Part shown: positions 8,293 to 17,693 of the stretch, one piece after another
Layout: each line of letters starts with the position of its first letter
How positions within the stretch are numbered: the stretch's first letter is position 1
Source: Algoriphagus kandeliae
Lineage (GTDB): Bacteria > Bacteroidota > Bacteroidia > Cytophagales > Cyclobacteriaceae
DNA: 64,000 bases
Reading direction: 5' to 3'
NCBI RefSeq assembly: GCF_004571135.1
Contig: NZ_SPSB01000002.1
Coordinates: 1-64,000 of the forward strand
Notes under the pieces: model-generated
The model's database searches: none
What the model saw: only the letters and a program-made list of their open reading frames with translations
What the model was told of the DNA's origin: nothing
Program-made: the position numbers and the translations under genes

Positions 8293-8808
8293 TTATTTTT
8301 TCAGAATTGCCTTCCAGCCTTTTTCTTCAATTTCTTCAGCGGATTTTTCCACCTTTTCTTGAAGGCCTTTTTTGTAGGCGTCGACATTTTTCCCTACTTC
8401 TGCATCAAAGGCACCCACCATAGAGGCAGCTAAAATCCCGGCATTTTTTCCTCCATTCAACGCAACAGTGGCGACCGGAATTCCTCCCGGCATTTGCAAA
8501 ATAGAAAGTATGCTATCCCAACCATCAATAGAATTCGAACTCTTCACAGGAACTCCGATTACCGGCAAACTAGTCATGGAAGCGACCATTCCCGGAAGGT
8601 GAGCGGCGCCACCAGCACCTGCTATAATTACTTTCAGGCCCCGTTCACGAGCTGAACGAGCGTATTCAACCATTCTATCTGGAGTTCGATGAGCTGACAC
8701 CACGGTCAATTCATATTGGACACCAAGTTCTTCAAGCATTTGCGCGGCTTCAGCCATTACCGGAAGGTCTGACTGACTGCCCATGATAATTCCTACCTGT
8801 GGGTTCAT
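8293..8808 (-). CDS. purE: 5-(carboxyamino)imidazole ribonucleotide mutase
   Basis: 171 residues, the usual length of class I PurE. It converts N5-CAIR to CAIR in de novo purine synthesis. Typical motifs are visible: MGSQSDLPVM at the N-terminus, VVSAHRTPDRM (with the catalytic His), GAGGAAHLPGM and GVPVKSSNSIDGWDSI. Its start overlaps the purK stop by 4 nt (ATGA), showing translational coupling with the enzyme that supplies its substrate. Confidence 0.98.
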   Translation of the reverse strand: MNPQVGIIMGSQSDLPVMAEAAQMLEELGVQYELTVVSAHRTPDRMVEYARSARERGLKVIIAGAGGAAHLPGMVASMTSLPVIGVPVKSSNSIDGWDSILSILQMPGGIPVATVALNGGKNAGILAASMVGAFDAEVGKNVDAYKKGLQEKVEKSAEEIEEKGWKAILKK

Positions 8809-9938
8809 GCTTTGATTTTGATTAAGTTCTTAATGTAATGGGCTCTTTTTTTCAAATTGTCCACGTCTTCATCGAGCACAGTGACATGGCCCATTTTTCG
8901 GAAAGGCTTGGTGAGCTTCTTCCCATATAAATGTATGTAAACGCCTTTTTCTGAAACTGCCTCTTCCATCCCCTCCACATAAGCTTCTCCTTGAAAACCT
9001 TCCTCTCCTAGCAAATTGATCATAGCTGCTGGACATCGAAGACCTGTATCCCCAAGTGGCCAATTCATCACAGAGCGAAGGTGTTGCTCAAATTGACTGG
9101 TATAATTGGCTTCAATCGTATGATGTCCACTGTTATGAGGACGTGGAGCAATTTCATTTACCAAAACCTCACCATCCTTGGTGACAAACATCTCGACTGC
9201 CAAAATCCCTACCATATCCAGCTTCAAAATAACCTCTCGAGCAATTTCCTGTGCTTTTTTCTCGATCTCGGGAGAAATACTCGCCGGAGCGAAAAGAAAC
9301 TCCACCAAATTTGCCGTAGGATGAAAAGCACACTCCACGGCTGGATAGGCAACCAAATCACCTTTGGAATTCCGAGCAACTGTCACAGCGATTTCTTTGT
9401 CGAAATCGATCAGTTTCTCCAACAAGCCGGGGGCATCAAAAGCTTTTTCCAAATCAGACTCATTTCGAAGAATCTGAACACCTCGTCCATCGTATCCTTC
9501 CCGACCGAGCTTATTCACTGCTGGTAGAAAATCAAAATTTTCCTTTACTTCCGCTTTATCAGCTGTCAAGACAAATTCAGCAGTTGGGATTCCATGATCA
9601 TCGTAAAACTGCTTCTGTTCCCGTTTATCTTGTATCAACCGGATGATTTCAGGTTGCGGAAAAACACGCTTTCCTTCCTTCTGAAGCTGCTCCAATGCTT
9701 CCGTATTGACATTCTCGATCTCAATAGTAATCACATCGCAATCCTTCCCAAATTGATAGACAGTGTCAAATTCCCGGAGTGATCCAGTGACAAATTTCTG
9801 TGCTAAATCCTTACATGGTGCATTGGGATCCGGATCCAAAATGTGAATATCCTGATTGTAATTGATGGCGGACTGAATCAGCATCCGACCTAATTGCCCT
9901 CCACCGAGGACTCCGAGAATTTGATTTTTTTGGCTCAT
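8805..9938 (-). CDS. purK: 5-(carboxyamino)imidazole ribonucleotide synthase
   Basis: 377 residues, ATP-grasp enzyme that carboxylates AIR with bicarbonate and ATP to N5-CAIR. The N-terminal preATP-grasp motif GVLGGGQLGRMLIQSA and the downstream LGREGYDGRGVQIL, VEMFVTKDGEVLVNEIAPRPHNSGH are characteristic. It is the first gene of a purK-purE-small membrane protein operon, with a 4-nt overlap to purE. A 45-nt gap separates it from the upstream MutS-like gene on the same strand, so all may share a transcript. Confidence 0.98.
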   Translation of the reverse strand: MSQKNQILGVLGGGQLGRMLIQSAINYNQDIHILDPDPNAPCKDLAQKFVTGSLREFDTVYQFGKDCDVITIEIENVNTEALEQLQKEGKRVFPQPEIIRLIQDKREQKQFYDDHGIPTAEFVLTADKAEVKENFDFLPAVNKLGREGYDGRGVQILRNESDLEKAFDAPGLLEKLIDFDKEIAVTVARNSKGDLVAYPAVECAFHPTANLVEFLFAPASISPEIEKKAQEIAREVILKLDMVGILAVEMFVTKDGEVLVNEIAPRPHNSGHHTIEANYTSQFEQHLRSVMNWPLGDTGLRCPAAMINLLGEEGFQGEAYVEGMEEAVSEKGVYIHLYGKKLTKPFRKMGHVTVLDEDVDNLKKRAHYIKNLIKIKA

Positions 9939-9983
9939 GATCTTTTCGTCCCCAAAAATACACCTTTCAGTCCGAAGGAAAAA

Positions 9984-11762
9984 TTAGGATTTTTCTCCAA
10001 AACGGATTCCCATCAATTCCATGAGTTTGTGGGCATTAAAACTCGGACAAGGGCCGGGCTTGATGAGGTAATCAAAATCAATTGTGTTTTCATGTATTTG
10101 GGAATGAAAACTGAAATTCCGCAGGTAGGAAATCTTGCTTTCCAATCGGCTTAACTCAATATCATGGGTACTAATAATTCCCAAGAATTCCCTTACAGCC
10201 AATTGACGAATCAATGCTTCACTTCCAGCAATCCGGTCTTCGGTATTGGTGCCTTTTAGTATTTCATCCAAAAGAAAAAACAACCGCTCACCATTTTCCA
10301 AGCAGTCAATCATTCCCTTAATCCTGCTCAATTCGGCATAAAAAGAACTAATACTTTGGCCTAGATTATCGGAATTTCGCATACTGGTATAGAGTTTAAA
10401 AACCCCAACCCGAAGGAACTTTGCAAAAGGAGATAATCCCAAATTGAGCAAGACTAAATTTATCCCAAGCGTGCGCATGAAAGTGGTTTTACCGCTCATA
10501 TTGGCCCCTGTAAGTAGAACGAGCTTTCCGGATTGATCCATGGAAAAATCATTGGACACAGCAATTTTTGGTAGAAGCAATGGATGGAAAATCCCTTTGA
10601 CTTCCAATTCCATCTGATCCGAAACTTCCCAACTCCCTGATTGCCCTTCTTCTCGCTCAAAAATTGCCAAAGAGATCAATACCTCCCAGGAAGCCAATTC
10701 CTCAGGTAAGCCAGCTATTTCCTTTCCCCAACTATTTTTCCATTTTGCCCAGCGGTGATAAATCAACAAGTCCGTCCAAAAAAACAAATTCAAAGGAATG
10801 TAAAGCAGGTTCATCCGATTTTGAATCCAAAGTGAAAGACGGTCCAATTCTTCTAGAAGTTTTGAAGTGCTTGGACCTTCAGGAAGCATCAATTTATTCT
10901 TATGATTTTGAAGGATGGTATGTTCAAATTTCTCCTGCTCTAGAAGAAGTAGCCAATGACGATAGGTTTTTAAAACTGTTTGCGAAGGAATTCGATCACC
11001 TGCCTCTTTCAATTCCTTGAAAACCATACCTAAAAATGGAAGCCCTAGTAGAATCCAAACTCCCAGAAATACTGAAGGAATTTGTCCCAAATAGGCTAAA
11101 GTAGCTCCAATCAATCCTCCGATTAAACCAATCCATCCAAGCGCTGTAGGAAAAGACCTGAATTGAACAGGCTGACTCATCCAAGTACTCCAATCCGCCT
11201 TTTGTTCTTTTTCATTAAAAAACGCCTTTCCTATCGCCTCAAAAGCCCGCAAAAGATCTTCTTTTTCGGCTAATTCACGAATTGCTCCATGAAGCCTATA
11301 TCCATTTTCAACATTTAATTGGGCCTTGAGCCGAGATGCGAGAAGCTGTCTTGCAGAACTAGAATGTGTATGATTTACTAGTTGAAAAAGGGAATGCTCT
11401 CCAAAAAGATCCAAGTCATTACAAAATGGATGGTCTTTATCAAGAAATTCTGATCCGGAATCCAAGTCCCTCAAATATCGACTTGACCGCTGTTCCCTTT
11501 CCTGTTCAATCTTTGAGAGTGAGCGAAATATTTGAATTTGATCCTTTAGAAAATGATGCTGTTGTATAGCCCAAACAAAAGTCCAAAGGGCCAATGAAGC
11601 AGGGAAAATCCAATAAAAAGCATCCGAAAAGAAAAGAACAACAAAAGCGCCCAGACCAACAAATAGAACTAATCTAAAAAGAGAAAAGACTCCTATTCTC
11701 CTTTGAATATCCTGTTCCTTTTGCTGAATACCTTCCGGATGAAAATCAATAATCCTATTCAT
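9984..11762 (-). CDS. Membrane-associated MutS-family ATPase
   Basis: 592 residues from ATG 11762 (a TTG two codons upstream is less likely). The C-terminal domain is a MutS domain V ATPase: Walker A GANMSGKTT (residues 419-427), the Q-loop/signature region NLGQSISSFYAELSRI, Walker B FFLLDEILKGTNTEDR and a late ISTHD. The N-terminal mismatch-recognition domains of true MutS are absent. Instead there are two pairs of hydrophobic segments (about residues 27-67 and 205-245), suggesting a membrane-anchored protein. This truncated class is common in Bacteroidota; classic mismatch repair is unlikely and the role is unknown. Confidence 0.85.
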   Translation of the reverse strand: MNRIIDFHPEGIQQKEQDIQRRIGVFSLFRLVLFVGLGAFVVLFFSDAFYWIFPASLALWTFVWAIQQHHFLKDQIQIFRSLSKIEQEREQRSSRYLRDLDSGSEFLDKDHPFCNDLDLFGEHSLFQLVNHTHSSSARQLLASRLKAQLNVENGYRLHGAIRELAEKEDLLRAFEAIGKAFFNEKEQKADWSTWMSQPVQFRSFPTALGWIGLIGGLIGATLAYLGQIPSVFLGVWILLGLPFLGMVFKELKEAGDRIPSQTVLKTYRHWLLLLEQEKFEHTILQNHKNKLMLPEGPSTSKLLEELDRLSLWIQNRMNLLYIPLNLFFWTDLLIYHRWAKWKNSWGKEIAGLPEELASWEVLISLAIFEREEGQSGSWEVSDQMELEVKGIFHPLLLPKIAVSNDFSMDQSGKLVLLTGANMSGKTTFMRTLGINLVLLNLGLSPFAKFLRVGVFKLYTSMRNSDNLGQSISSFYAELSRIKGMIDCLENGERLFFLLDEILKGTNTEDRIAGSEALIRQLAVREFLGIISTHDIELSRLESKISYLRNFSFHSQIHENTIDFDYLIKPGPCPSFNAHKLMELMGIRFGEKS

Positions 11763-11838
11763 ATTCAAATATGGGGAAAGCTTCCCGAAAATTTTATTGA
11801 GCTTTGAACGTTATCAATCCTACTACGTTCCAAGAATC

Positions 11839-12021
11839 ATGGGCAAAAAGAAATCTTCCAAACCAAAGGTATCCCAAGAAACTGATTGGGATTACTCTGA
11901 TTTTTCAGAAAACATGGGAATTTTTCCAGCGGATGTCCCTTTCGGCAGGAATATTGGATGTGGAGGGAAGAGGCATAAAAAAGAAAATCAAACCTCAGAA
12001 AACCAGAAAAATAAAAACTAA
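11839..12021 (+). CDS. Small conserved-looking hypothetical protein
   Basis: 60 residues from ATG 11839 (MGKKKSSKPK...). Alternative upstream starts overlap the divergent promoter zone. The basic N-terminus, acidic centre (DWDYSDFSENMGIFPADVPF) and the tail RNIGCGGKRHKKE give the look of a real, compact protein rather than random translation. A single Cys sits in GCGG. It lies 25 nt upstream of a lipoprotein gene on the same strand. I do not recognise a named family. Confidence 0.6.
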   Translation: MGKKKSSKPKVSQETDWDYSDFSENMGIFPADVPFGRNIGCGGKRHKKENQTSENQKNKN

Positions 12022-12046
12022 CTTCACTAAATAAATTTTAGAAATC

Positions 12047-12877
12047 ATGAAATCTACCTCATCTATTTTTCGAATCTTTTTATTTCTAGCTACCCTGTCT
12101 TTTTTAGGATCATGTGACAAAGATTCTGATACACCTATCACGGAGCCAGATTTGTCTGCGATCGAAGAAAGCCTAGAAGTCATGCAAATCACCGAGGACA
12201 TGGATTATTTCACCTTGACAATCCTGCAGTCTATAGGAATCAACGGGCGCCTCATGGATGATCCTTTCGAAAAAATCTGTGCTGGGGTCTCTGTGGATGT
12301 AAACAGTGATCAAAAAACAATCACTATTGATTTTGGTGATGGCTGTACATCTCCTTCAGGCATAGTCCGAAAAGGAAAAATTACTATCACTTACACCCAA
12401 AACTTCCTGCTCCCTGGGGCCACTGTAACTACCAATTTTATTGGATATGAAGTGAATGGCTTAAAAATCACCGGCGTGCGCACTTTGGTTAACCAAGCAA
12501 TTGACCTAATAAACAATCAAGTGACACTCAAAGTAACCATGGAAAATGGTCAGGTTACTTGGCCGGACAATACCTTCGTTACCTTTAATACTGATCAAAT
12601 AAGAGTAGTGAAATTAGGAGCAACAGGCTATGAAATTTCAATTACTGGAACGGCAAATGGTCAAAGCAGAGAGGGAGCCCCTTATTCTTCAAATGTAACT
12701 TCGGCTTTGGTGGTGAAGCAAGATTGTGTGGAATCTGGGGTTTTAATACCTACTTCAGGCGTCATGGATTTCACATATGAAGGGTTTCAGCTAGCTATTG
12801 ACTATGGACAAGGCAATTGTGATAAGACGATTCTTATAAGCTATCCGGGCGGAACCAAAGAAATCACGGTAGATTAA
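12047..12877 (+). CDS. Hypothetical lipoprotein
   Basis: 276 residues. A signal peptide with lipobox LGSC (Cys about 23) is followed by Asp-rich CDKDSDTP, so it is an exported lipoprotein. The mature part is beta-rich with repeated threonine/valine strands (KTITIDFGDGCTSPSGIVRKG, QVTLKVTMENGQVTWPDNT) and a few Cys that could form disulfides. No enzymatic motif is seen. A strong terminator follows at 12899-12928. The function is unknown. Confidence 0.8.
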   Translation: MKSTSSIFRIFLFLATLSFLGSCDKDSDTPITEPDLSAIEESLEVMQITEDMDYFTLTILQSIGINGRLMDDPFEKICAGVSVDVNSDQKTITIDFGDGCTSPSGIVRKGKITITYTQNFLLPGATVTTNFIGYEVNGLKITGVRTLVNQAIDLINNQVTLKVTMENGQVTWPDNTFVTFNTDQIRVVKLGATGYEISITGTANGQSREGAPYSSNVTSALVVKQDCVESGVLIPTSGVMDFTYEGFQLAIDYGQGNCDKTILISYPGGTKEITVD

Positions 12878-12898
12878 GGTTTCCCCAATTAAAGAATA

Positions 12899-12928
12899 AA
12901 GGGCTATCTTCGAGGATAGCCCTTTTTG
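12899..12928 (+). terminator. Rho-independent terminator
   Basis: Perfect 10-bp stem AAGGGCTATC/GATAGCCCTT with a TTCGAG loop, then a T-run. It ends the lipoprotein transcript only a few bases before the nitroreductase start, so the nitroreductase must have a promoter overlapping it or be expressed by read-through. Confidence 0.9.
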
Positions 12929-12934
12929 ATTTTT

Positions 12935-13612
12935 ATGGAAAAGAAAATTACTGGAGGTTTTGAGCATATACGCTTTCCTTACCATCCTATTCCTGAAGAA
13001 GAAGTAATCAAGCGGTCTGAAGAGTTTTACCAAAACATGGATCAGCGGCGAACAATTCGTGAATTTGATACTAAACCTGTTCCTCTTTCCGTAATGGAAA
13101 ATATAATCCGAACGGCAGGAACTGCTCCTTCTGGAGCACACAAACAACCCTGGACCTTTTGCTTGATTTCAGATCCCCAAATCAAAAAACAGATTCGGGA
13201 AGCTGCCGAAGAAGAAGAACGAATCAGCTATTCTTCCAGAATGTCAGAAACCTGGAAAAATGACCTTAAACCAATCGGAACGGATTGGGAAAAACCTTTT
13301 TTAGAAGACGCTCCCTATCTCATCGTCGTTTTCAAGCAATCCTACGGCATGGAAAATGGAGAAAAAATCCAACATTATTATGTCAATGAATCCGTAGGAA
13401 TTGCCTGTGGTTTTTTAATCGCTGCAATTCATCAGGCAGGATTAGTCACCGTCACCCATACACCAAGTCCCATGAATTTTCTCAGTGAGATTCTTCAAAG
13501 GCCAAAGCATGAAAAACCCTATTTACTACTTCCAGTGGGCTATCCGAAAGAAGAAACCTATGTCCCAAACCTAAAAAGGAAAACCCTAGAGGATATTTTG
13601 ATTCGGTTTTAA
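12935..13612 (+). CDS. Iodotyrosine-deiodinase-like nitroreductase
   Basis: 225 residues from ATG 12935 (a TTG three codons upstream lies in the terminator). FMN-dependent nitroreductase fold: the N-terminal flavin motif QRRTIREFDTKPVP and TAPSGAHKQPW, and the C-terminal HEKPYLLLPVGYP. It looks closer to the iodotyrosine deiodinase (IYD) branch than to ordinary nitroreductases. It has the active-site lid with E95-x3-Y99 (ERISY) and K120 (DWEKPFLE), matching the Glu/Tyr/Lys trio that grips the amino-acid zwitterion in IYD. The end PVGYPKEETYVPNLKRKTL also resembles animal IYD. Reductive dehalogenation of halotyrosine is therefore plausible, but not shown. Confidence 0.85.
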   Translation: MEKKITGGFEHIRFPYHPIPEEEVIKRSEEFYQNMDQRRTIREFDTKPVPLSVMENIIRTAGTAPSGAHKQPWTFCLISDPQIKKQIREAAEEEERISYSSRMSETWKNDLKPIGTDWEKPFLEDAPYLIVVFKQSYGMENGEKIQHYYVNESVGIACGFLIAAIHQAGLVTVTHTPSPMNFLSEILQRPKHEKPYLLLPVGYPKEETYVPNLKRKTLEDILIRF

Positions 13613-13640
13613 ACTCAAATAACAGACAGGCAAGAAAACA

Positions 13641-13671
13641 AAAGGCCAACCGAGTATTTCGGTTGGCCTTT
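13641..13671. terminator. Bidirectional terminator
   Basis: A 13-bp perfect stem (13641-13653 with 13659-13671) and 5-nt loop GTATT, with A-run and T-run on the two sides. It separates the convergent nitroreductase and sulfatase genes and can serve both. Confidence 0.9.
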
Positions 13672-13704
13672 ATTCAATTTATTAAGGAATACTTTTTGAA
13701 TAAT

Positions 13705-15261
13705 TTATTGTCTAGCCCCTGACATCATGATTTTTTCTATGGCTTTGTTGATATCCAAGGAGGCAGCAGCTTGACGTGGAGGGAAATCCTGGAATGTCAT
13801 GAGATGTTCATTCAATATGCCTATAGCAGGCTGCATTACCCATGACTTTTCCATAATTAGATGGAAACCCGTAATATCATCATATTTTTCAAAGGGATCC
13901 TTTCTCAAATTGAATAATTGAGGCATTGTATGAAAAACCATATCATCAAAGTATCGCTCTTTGGTGGCAAAATGCATTTTCCAAGGACCCACACGAAGGG
14001 CGGTTAGATTGGATTCATAATAGTAGAAAAAGTGATTTCTAGCGGATTTATCCGTTTTCCCTGTCCAATAATCGAGGTTATTATACCCATCGATATGCAC
14101 TTTATAAGTCATATCTCCGATCTTCTTCCCCTCCTTTAGCTCATCTATGATATTTGGATTCCCAACTGCAGCTATCAAGGTAGGTAAAACATCTTCATGG
14201 GAAGAAATTCCATTTCTAACTAATCCAGCTGGAATTTTACCCGGCCATCTAACCAAAAAAGGTGATCTCAGTCCACCTTCGTAGGTAGTCATTTTTTCTC
14301 CTCTAAACATAGTCACGCCTGCATGAGGAAAGGTACTTTGTTCCGGTCCATTATCCGTAGTGTAAATCACGATGGTATTGTCAGAAATACCCAACTCATC
14401 CATGTAATCCAAAATTTGGCCGACATGTCCATCATGTTCCATTAATCCTGACCCAAATAGGTCCATATCTGTGCTAATATTCGTAGCTAGATTTCTTGAC
14501 TCTTCTTTTAAATGCGTGTAAACGTGCATTCGGCTTGTGGCATGCCAGATAAAAAATGGTTTATCCGCATCTTTTGCTCTCTTCATGAAATCCTTGGTCT
14601 TCGCAACCAATTCCTCATCAAAAGTCTTCATCCGCTCCGAGGTCAAAGGACCAATATCTTTAACTTTTTGTTTTCCGATTACTCCAAATCTTGGATCTTC
14701 CGTATTATCGAAAGTCTCACTGGCAAAAGATTCTATGATCCCACGGGGACCATATTTTTCAGCGAACTCCTTTGTTTTTGGATAATCTGCTTGTTCGGGT
14801 TCTTCAGAGACATTTAGGTGATATAAATTCCCGAAAAATTCATCAAATCCATGAACAGTCGGAAGATGTTCGTTTCGATCTCCTAAATGGTTCTTTCCAT
14901 ATTGAGCTGTCATATAGCCCATTGGTTTCAAAAGCTCTGCAATGGTAGGATCTTCAGGTTTTAATCCAAGCGGATTCCCAGGTTGACCAACCGTAGTAAG
15001 CCCTGTTCTCACCGGCACCTGACCGGTAATAAAAGCCGCTCTACCAGCTGTACAACTTGGTTGTGAATAATGGTCTGTGAAGATCACCCCTTCTTTGGCA
15101 ATTCGGTCAATATTCGGAGTGGGATACTGCATCCCTAAAGAATAGGCGCTTATAGAATTAGGAGCTACATCATCTACCATAATCACCAAGATATTTGGTT
15201 TTTCTTGGGCAAGGGCAATTTGAAAAAGCCCTGCAAAAAGAAGTATTATGAGTTTTTTCAT
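13705..15261 (-). CDS. Secreted arylsulfatase, formylglycine type
   Basis: 518 residues with a signal peptide ending ALAQ (about residue 19). The N-terminal metal site VIMVDD (Asp30-31) and the maturation motif C70-T-A-G-R in QPSCTAGRAAFITG mark a type I sulfatase. The Cys would be converted to formylglycine; the motif is the CxAxR variant. Further metal-site residues lie in YTTDNGPEQSTFPHAG. It hydrolyses sulfate esters, probably in the periplasm, with polysaccharide or small aryl sulfates as possible substrates. It is divergent from a GH30 lipoprotein gene 140 nt away, which hints at a shared glycan target, but no SusCD pair is next to them and no maturase is in the window. Confidence 0.93.
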   Translation of the reverse strand: MKKLIILLFAGLFQIALAQEKPNILVIMVDDVAPNSISAYSLGMQYPTPNIDRIAKEGVIFTDHYSQPSCTAGRAAFITGQVPVRTGLTTVGQPGNPLGLKPEDPTIAELLKPMGYMTAQYGKNHLGDRNEHLPTVHGFDEFFGNLYHLNVSEEPEQADYPKTKEFAEKYGPRGIIESFASETFDNTEDPRFGVIGKQKVKDIGPLTSERMKTFDEELVAKTKDFMKRAKDADKPFFIWHATSRMHVYTHLKEESRNLATNISTDMDLFGSGLMEHDGHVGQILDYMDELGISDNTIVIYTTDNGPEQSTFPHAGVTMFRGEKMTTYEGGLRSPFLVRWPGKIPAGLVRNGISSHEDVLPTLIAAVGNPNIIDELKEGKKIGDMTYKVHIDGYNNLDYWTGKTDKSARNHFFYYYESNLTALRVGPWKMHFATKERYFDDMVFHTMPQLFNLRKDPFEKYDDITGFHLIMEKSWVMQPAIGILNEHLMTFQDFPPRQAAASLDINKAIEKIMMSGARQ

Positions 15262-15401
15262 AAATCAAAATGGATTAAGAAGGAAAATTGAATTTAATTA
15301 AATACCTAACTTCAGGAATCTTCATAAGTTAAAAATATCTGATTTTTATCACTAATTCACTATTCCATTAATTTGGAACTAACTTGAAAAAAATTGACAC
15401 A

Positions 15402-16790
15402 ATGAAATTAAGAATCGTCCTATTCCTTTTCTATTTGCTGATTTCAGGGTGTAAAAACACCCCTCAGTTACCGGAATTTTGGTTGACCGATCCAAAATCA
15501 GATATCCTCTTTCAACAAACTGAGCAAGCTATATCAAGTAGCGAAGCCAACCTGAGAATTCAGATCGATCCCAACCAATCCTTCCAAACCATGGATGGAT
15601 TTGGTTTTACCTTATCCCAAGGCTCGGCACAGCACCTTCTTGCTATGTCTGAAGAGTCACGGCAAACCTTACTTCAAGAACTGTTCGGTTCGGGAGAAAA
15701 TGATGTACGAATTTCTTATTTGAGGCTTTCAGTAGCTGCTTCTGATTTGAATGAATTCCCTTTTTCTTACGATGATTTAAAGGATTCAACCGCTATTGAT
15801 CCGGATTTGGAACATTTCAGTTTGAGCTATGATACCTTGGATGTGATACCGGTATTACAGGAAATTTTAAAAATAAATCCTGAGATCAAACTCATGGCCT
15901 CACCTTGGTCTCCTCCAGCCTGGATGAAGGACAATAAGGATACTCGAGGCGGATCTTTATTAGAAAAATTTGAACCTGCCTACGCTCAATATTTAGTTCG
16001 ATACATCCAAGAAATGTCTGAGCATGGCATCAGAATCGATGCTTTGACCATTCAAAATGAACCTTTTCATCCTGGAAATAACCCTTCTTTACTTATGCTT
16101 CCGGAACAGCAGGCACGATTCATCGGAAGGTATTTAGGCCCTGCATTTCAGGATGCTGGTATTGATACCAAAATCGTGGTTTATGATCACAATGCCGATC
16201 GACCTGATTATCCCATTACGGTCATGCAGGATTCTTTAGCCAATCCATTTATTGATGGTTCGGCTTTTCATTTATATGGAGGGACGATTGATGCCCTTTC
16301 AGAACTGCATGAAGCTTTCCCAGACAAAAACCTCTATTTCACCGAGCAATGGGTGGGAGCTCCCGGAAATATGGAGGGAGATATTCCATGGCATGTCAAG
16401 AACTTATTGATTGGCGCACCGCGAAATTGGGCGAAGACTGTTTTGGAATGGAACCTAAGCTCAAACCCAAGTTTGACCCCGCATACCGATCGGGGAGGTT
16501 GTGATCGATGCTTGGGGGCAATTACTATCGATGGGGATGAAGTCACTCGAAATCCAGCCTACTATGTAATTGCTCATGGAAGTAAGTTTGTCGATCCCGG
16601 ATCAAAACGTATTTCCTCGACAGAATTAGTAGAAATACCAAACGTAGCCTATTTAACTCCAGAAGGAAAAATTGTCTTGATCGCTCATAATGACACCGAT
16701 TCCCCAATTGATTTTCTAATCGAATCTGGCGGGTTGACTTTCTCGGCATCTTTAAATTCCAAAGCTACGGGAACTTGGATTTGGGAATAA
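15402..16790 (+). CDS. Lipoprotein glycoside hydrolase, family GH30
   Basis: 462 residues from ATG 15402; a TTG six codons upstream is less likely. Signal peptide with lipobox LISGC, so a surface or periplasmic lipoprotein. The GH30 TIM barrel is clear from the early motif MDGFGFTLSQGS, SPWSPPAWMKDN, the acid/base Glu220 in IQNEPFHPG and the nucleophile Glu315 in YFTEQW. The C-terminal small beta domain is present. The family contains beta-glucosylceramidases, beta-1,6-glucanases and related retaining enzymes; the substrate cannot be fixed from sequence alone. A terminator follows immediately. Confidence 0.92.
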   Translation: MKLRIVLFLFYLLISGCKNTPQLPEFWLTDPKSDILFQQTEQAISSSEANLRIQIDPNQSFQTMDGFGFTLSQGSAQHLLAMSEESRQTLLQELFGSGENDVRISYLRLSVAASDLNEFPFSYDDLKDSTAIDPDLEHFSLSYDTLDVIPVLQEILKINPEIKLMASPWSPPAWMKDNKDTRGGSLLEKFEPAYAQYLVRYIQEMSEHGIRIDALTIQNEPFHPGNNPSLLMLPEQQARFIGRYLGPAFQDAGIDTKIVVYDHNADRPDYPITVMQDSLANPFIDGSAFHLYGGTIDALSELHEAFPDKNLYFTEQWVGAPGNMEGDIPWHVKNLLIGAPRNWAKTVLEWNLSSNPSLTPHTDRGGCDRCLGAITIDGDEVTRNPAYYVIAHGSKFVDPGSKRISSTELVEIPNVAYLTPEGKIVLIAHNDTDSPIDFLIESGGLTFSASLNSKATGTWIWE

Positions 16791-16816
16791 AAAAAGGACC
16801 TCGAAAGGTCCTTTTT
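16791..16816. terminator. Bidirectional terminator
   Basis: Stem AAAAAGGACC/GGTCCTTTTT with loop TCGAAA directly after the GH30 stop codon. Flanking A- and T-runs let it also end the convergent mscS-containing transcript. Confidence 0.9.
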
Positions 16817-16832
16817 TGCTAAATACGAATTG

Positions 16833-17660
16833 TTAAGCTTTGGCCTGGTGAACGACCCGTTGAGGAAATGGGATTTCGATTCCTTGCTCGGCAAAAGCTA
16901 CATTAATTGCTTCCATAGAATCAAAGTAAACCGGCCACAAATTAGGAGCTTCTGTCCATGCTCGAATAACCAAATCCAGTGAGCTGTCTCCAAAATTATT
17001 CAAAAAGACTACCGGCTCAGGTTCCTGCAAAACTCGCTCATCATTTTTGAAAATATTCAAAATGGTTTCTCGAGCCTGCTTGATATTGGTACCATAAGCT
17101 ACTCCCACAGTCAAATCCACTCGTCTGGTTGGTTGAGTACTCATATTAACCACATCAGAATTTGCCAAGCCACCATTTGGAATGATGATTTCTTTATTAT
17201 CAAAAGTAGTCATGCGGGTGTAAATGATCCCAATCTCTCTAACTGTACCCGTATGGCCTTGAGCAATAATTACATCATCAACTTTAAAAGGCTTAAATAG
17301 AAGAATCAAGACTCCTCCTGCAAAATTTGAGAGCGATCCCTGCAAAGCCAAACCGATTGCTAAACCTGCAGCACCCAAAACAGCCACAAAGGAAGTTAGC
17401 GGCACACCCAAGATCGTGGCAATTCCTATAATCAAGGACACGTAAAGCAATGCCTTGATTACTCCGATTAAGAAATTATTGAGTGAAGGGTTTGATTCCC
17501 GTTTTTCGAGTAGGACTGAAAAAGATTTTACCAATTTTCTAACTATCCATCGACCAATAAAGTAGAAGATGGCAGCATAAGCCAGTTTTGGCAAGATGGT
17601 ATACGCTAGATCTAAACCTTTTTGAATTAATTCTTCAGCTAGTTCAGGTGAAATTTCCAT
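16833..17660 (-). CDS. mscS: Small-conductance mechanosensitive channel, MscS family
   Basis: 275 residues, close to the minimal MscS length. Three hydrophobic segments lead into the pore helix GLAIGLALQGSLSNFAGGVLILLFKPFKVDD, the family signature with alternating Gly/Ala, followed by the beta domain (TRMTTFDNKEIIIPNGGLAN) and the C-terminal alpha/beta domain. It releases solutes on hypo-osmotic shock from the inner membrane. It starts 33 nt after the methyltransferase gene of the type III polyketide cluster and may be co-transcribed, although its function gives no obvious link. Confidence 0.95.
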   Translation of the reverse strand: MEISPELAEELIQKGLDLAYTILPKLAYAAIFYFIGRWIVRKLVKSFSVLLEKRESNPSLNNFLIGVIKALLYVSLIIGIATILGVPLTSFVAVLGAAGLAIGLALQGSLSNFAGGVLILLFKPFKVDDVIIAQGHTGTVREIGIIYTRMTTFDNKEIIIPNGGLANSDVVNMSTQPTRRVDLTVGVAYGTNIKQARETILNIFKNDERVLQEPEPVVFLNNFGDSSLDLVIRAWTEAPNLWPVYFDSMEAINVAFAEQGIEIPFPQRVVHQAKA

Positions 17661-17693
17661 GATAATTAAACTTGTTTTGTTGAAAACTTAAAA

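Noticed and set aside
9984-11762. Naming the MutS-like gene as mismatch-repair mutS
   Set aside because: Only the ATPase domain matches; the mismatch-recognition domains are replaced by membrane segments.
13705-16790. Sulfatase plus GH30 as a polysaccharide utilisation locus
   Set aside because: No SusC/SusD, regulator or other glycosidases adjoin them; only a divergent pair, so I kept them as single genes.
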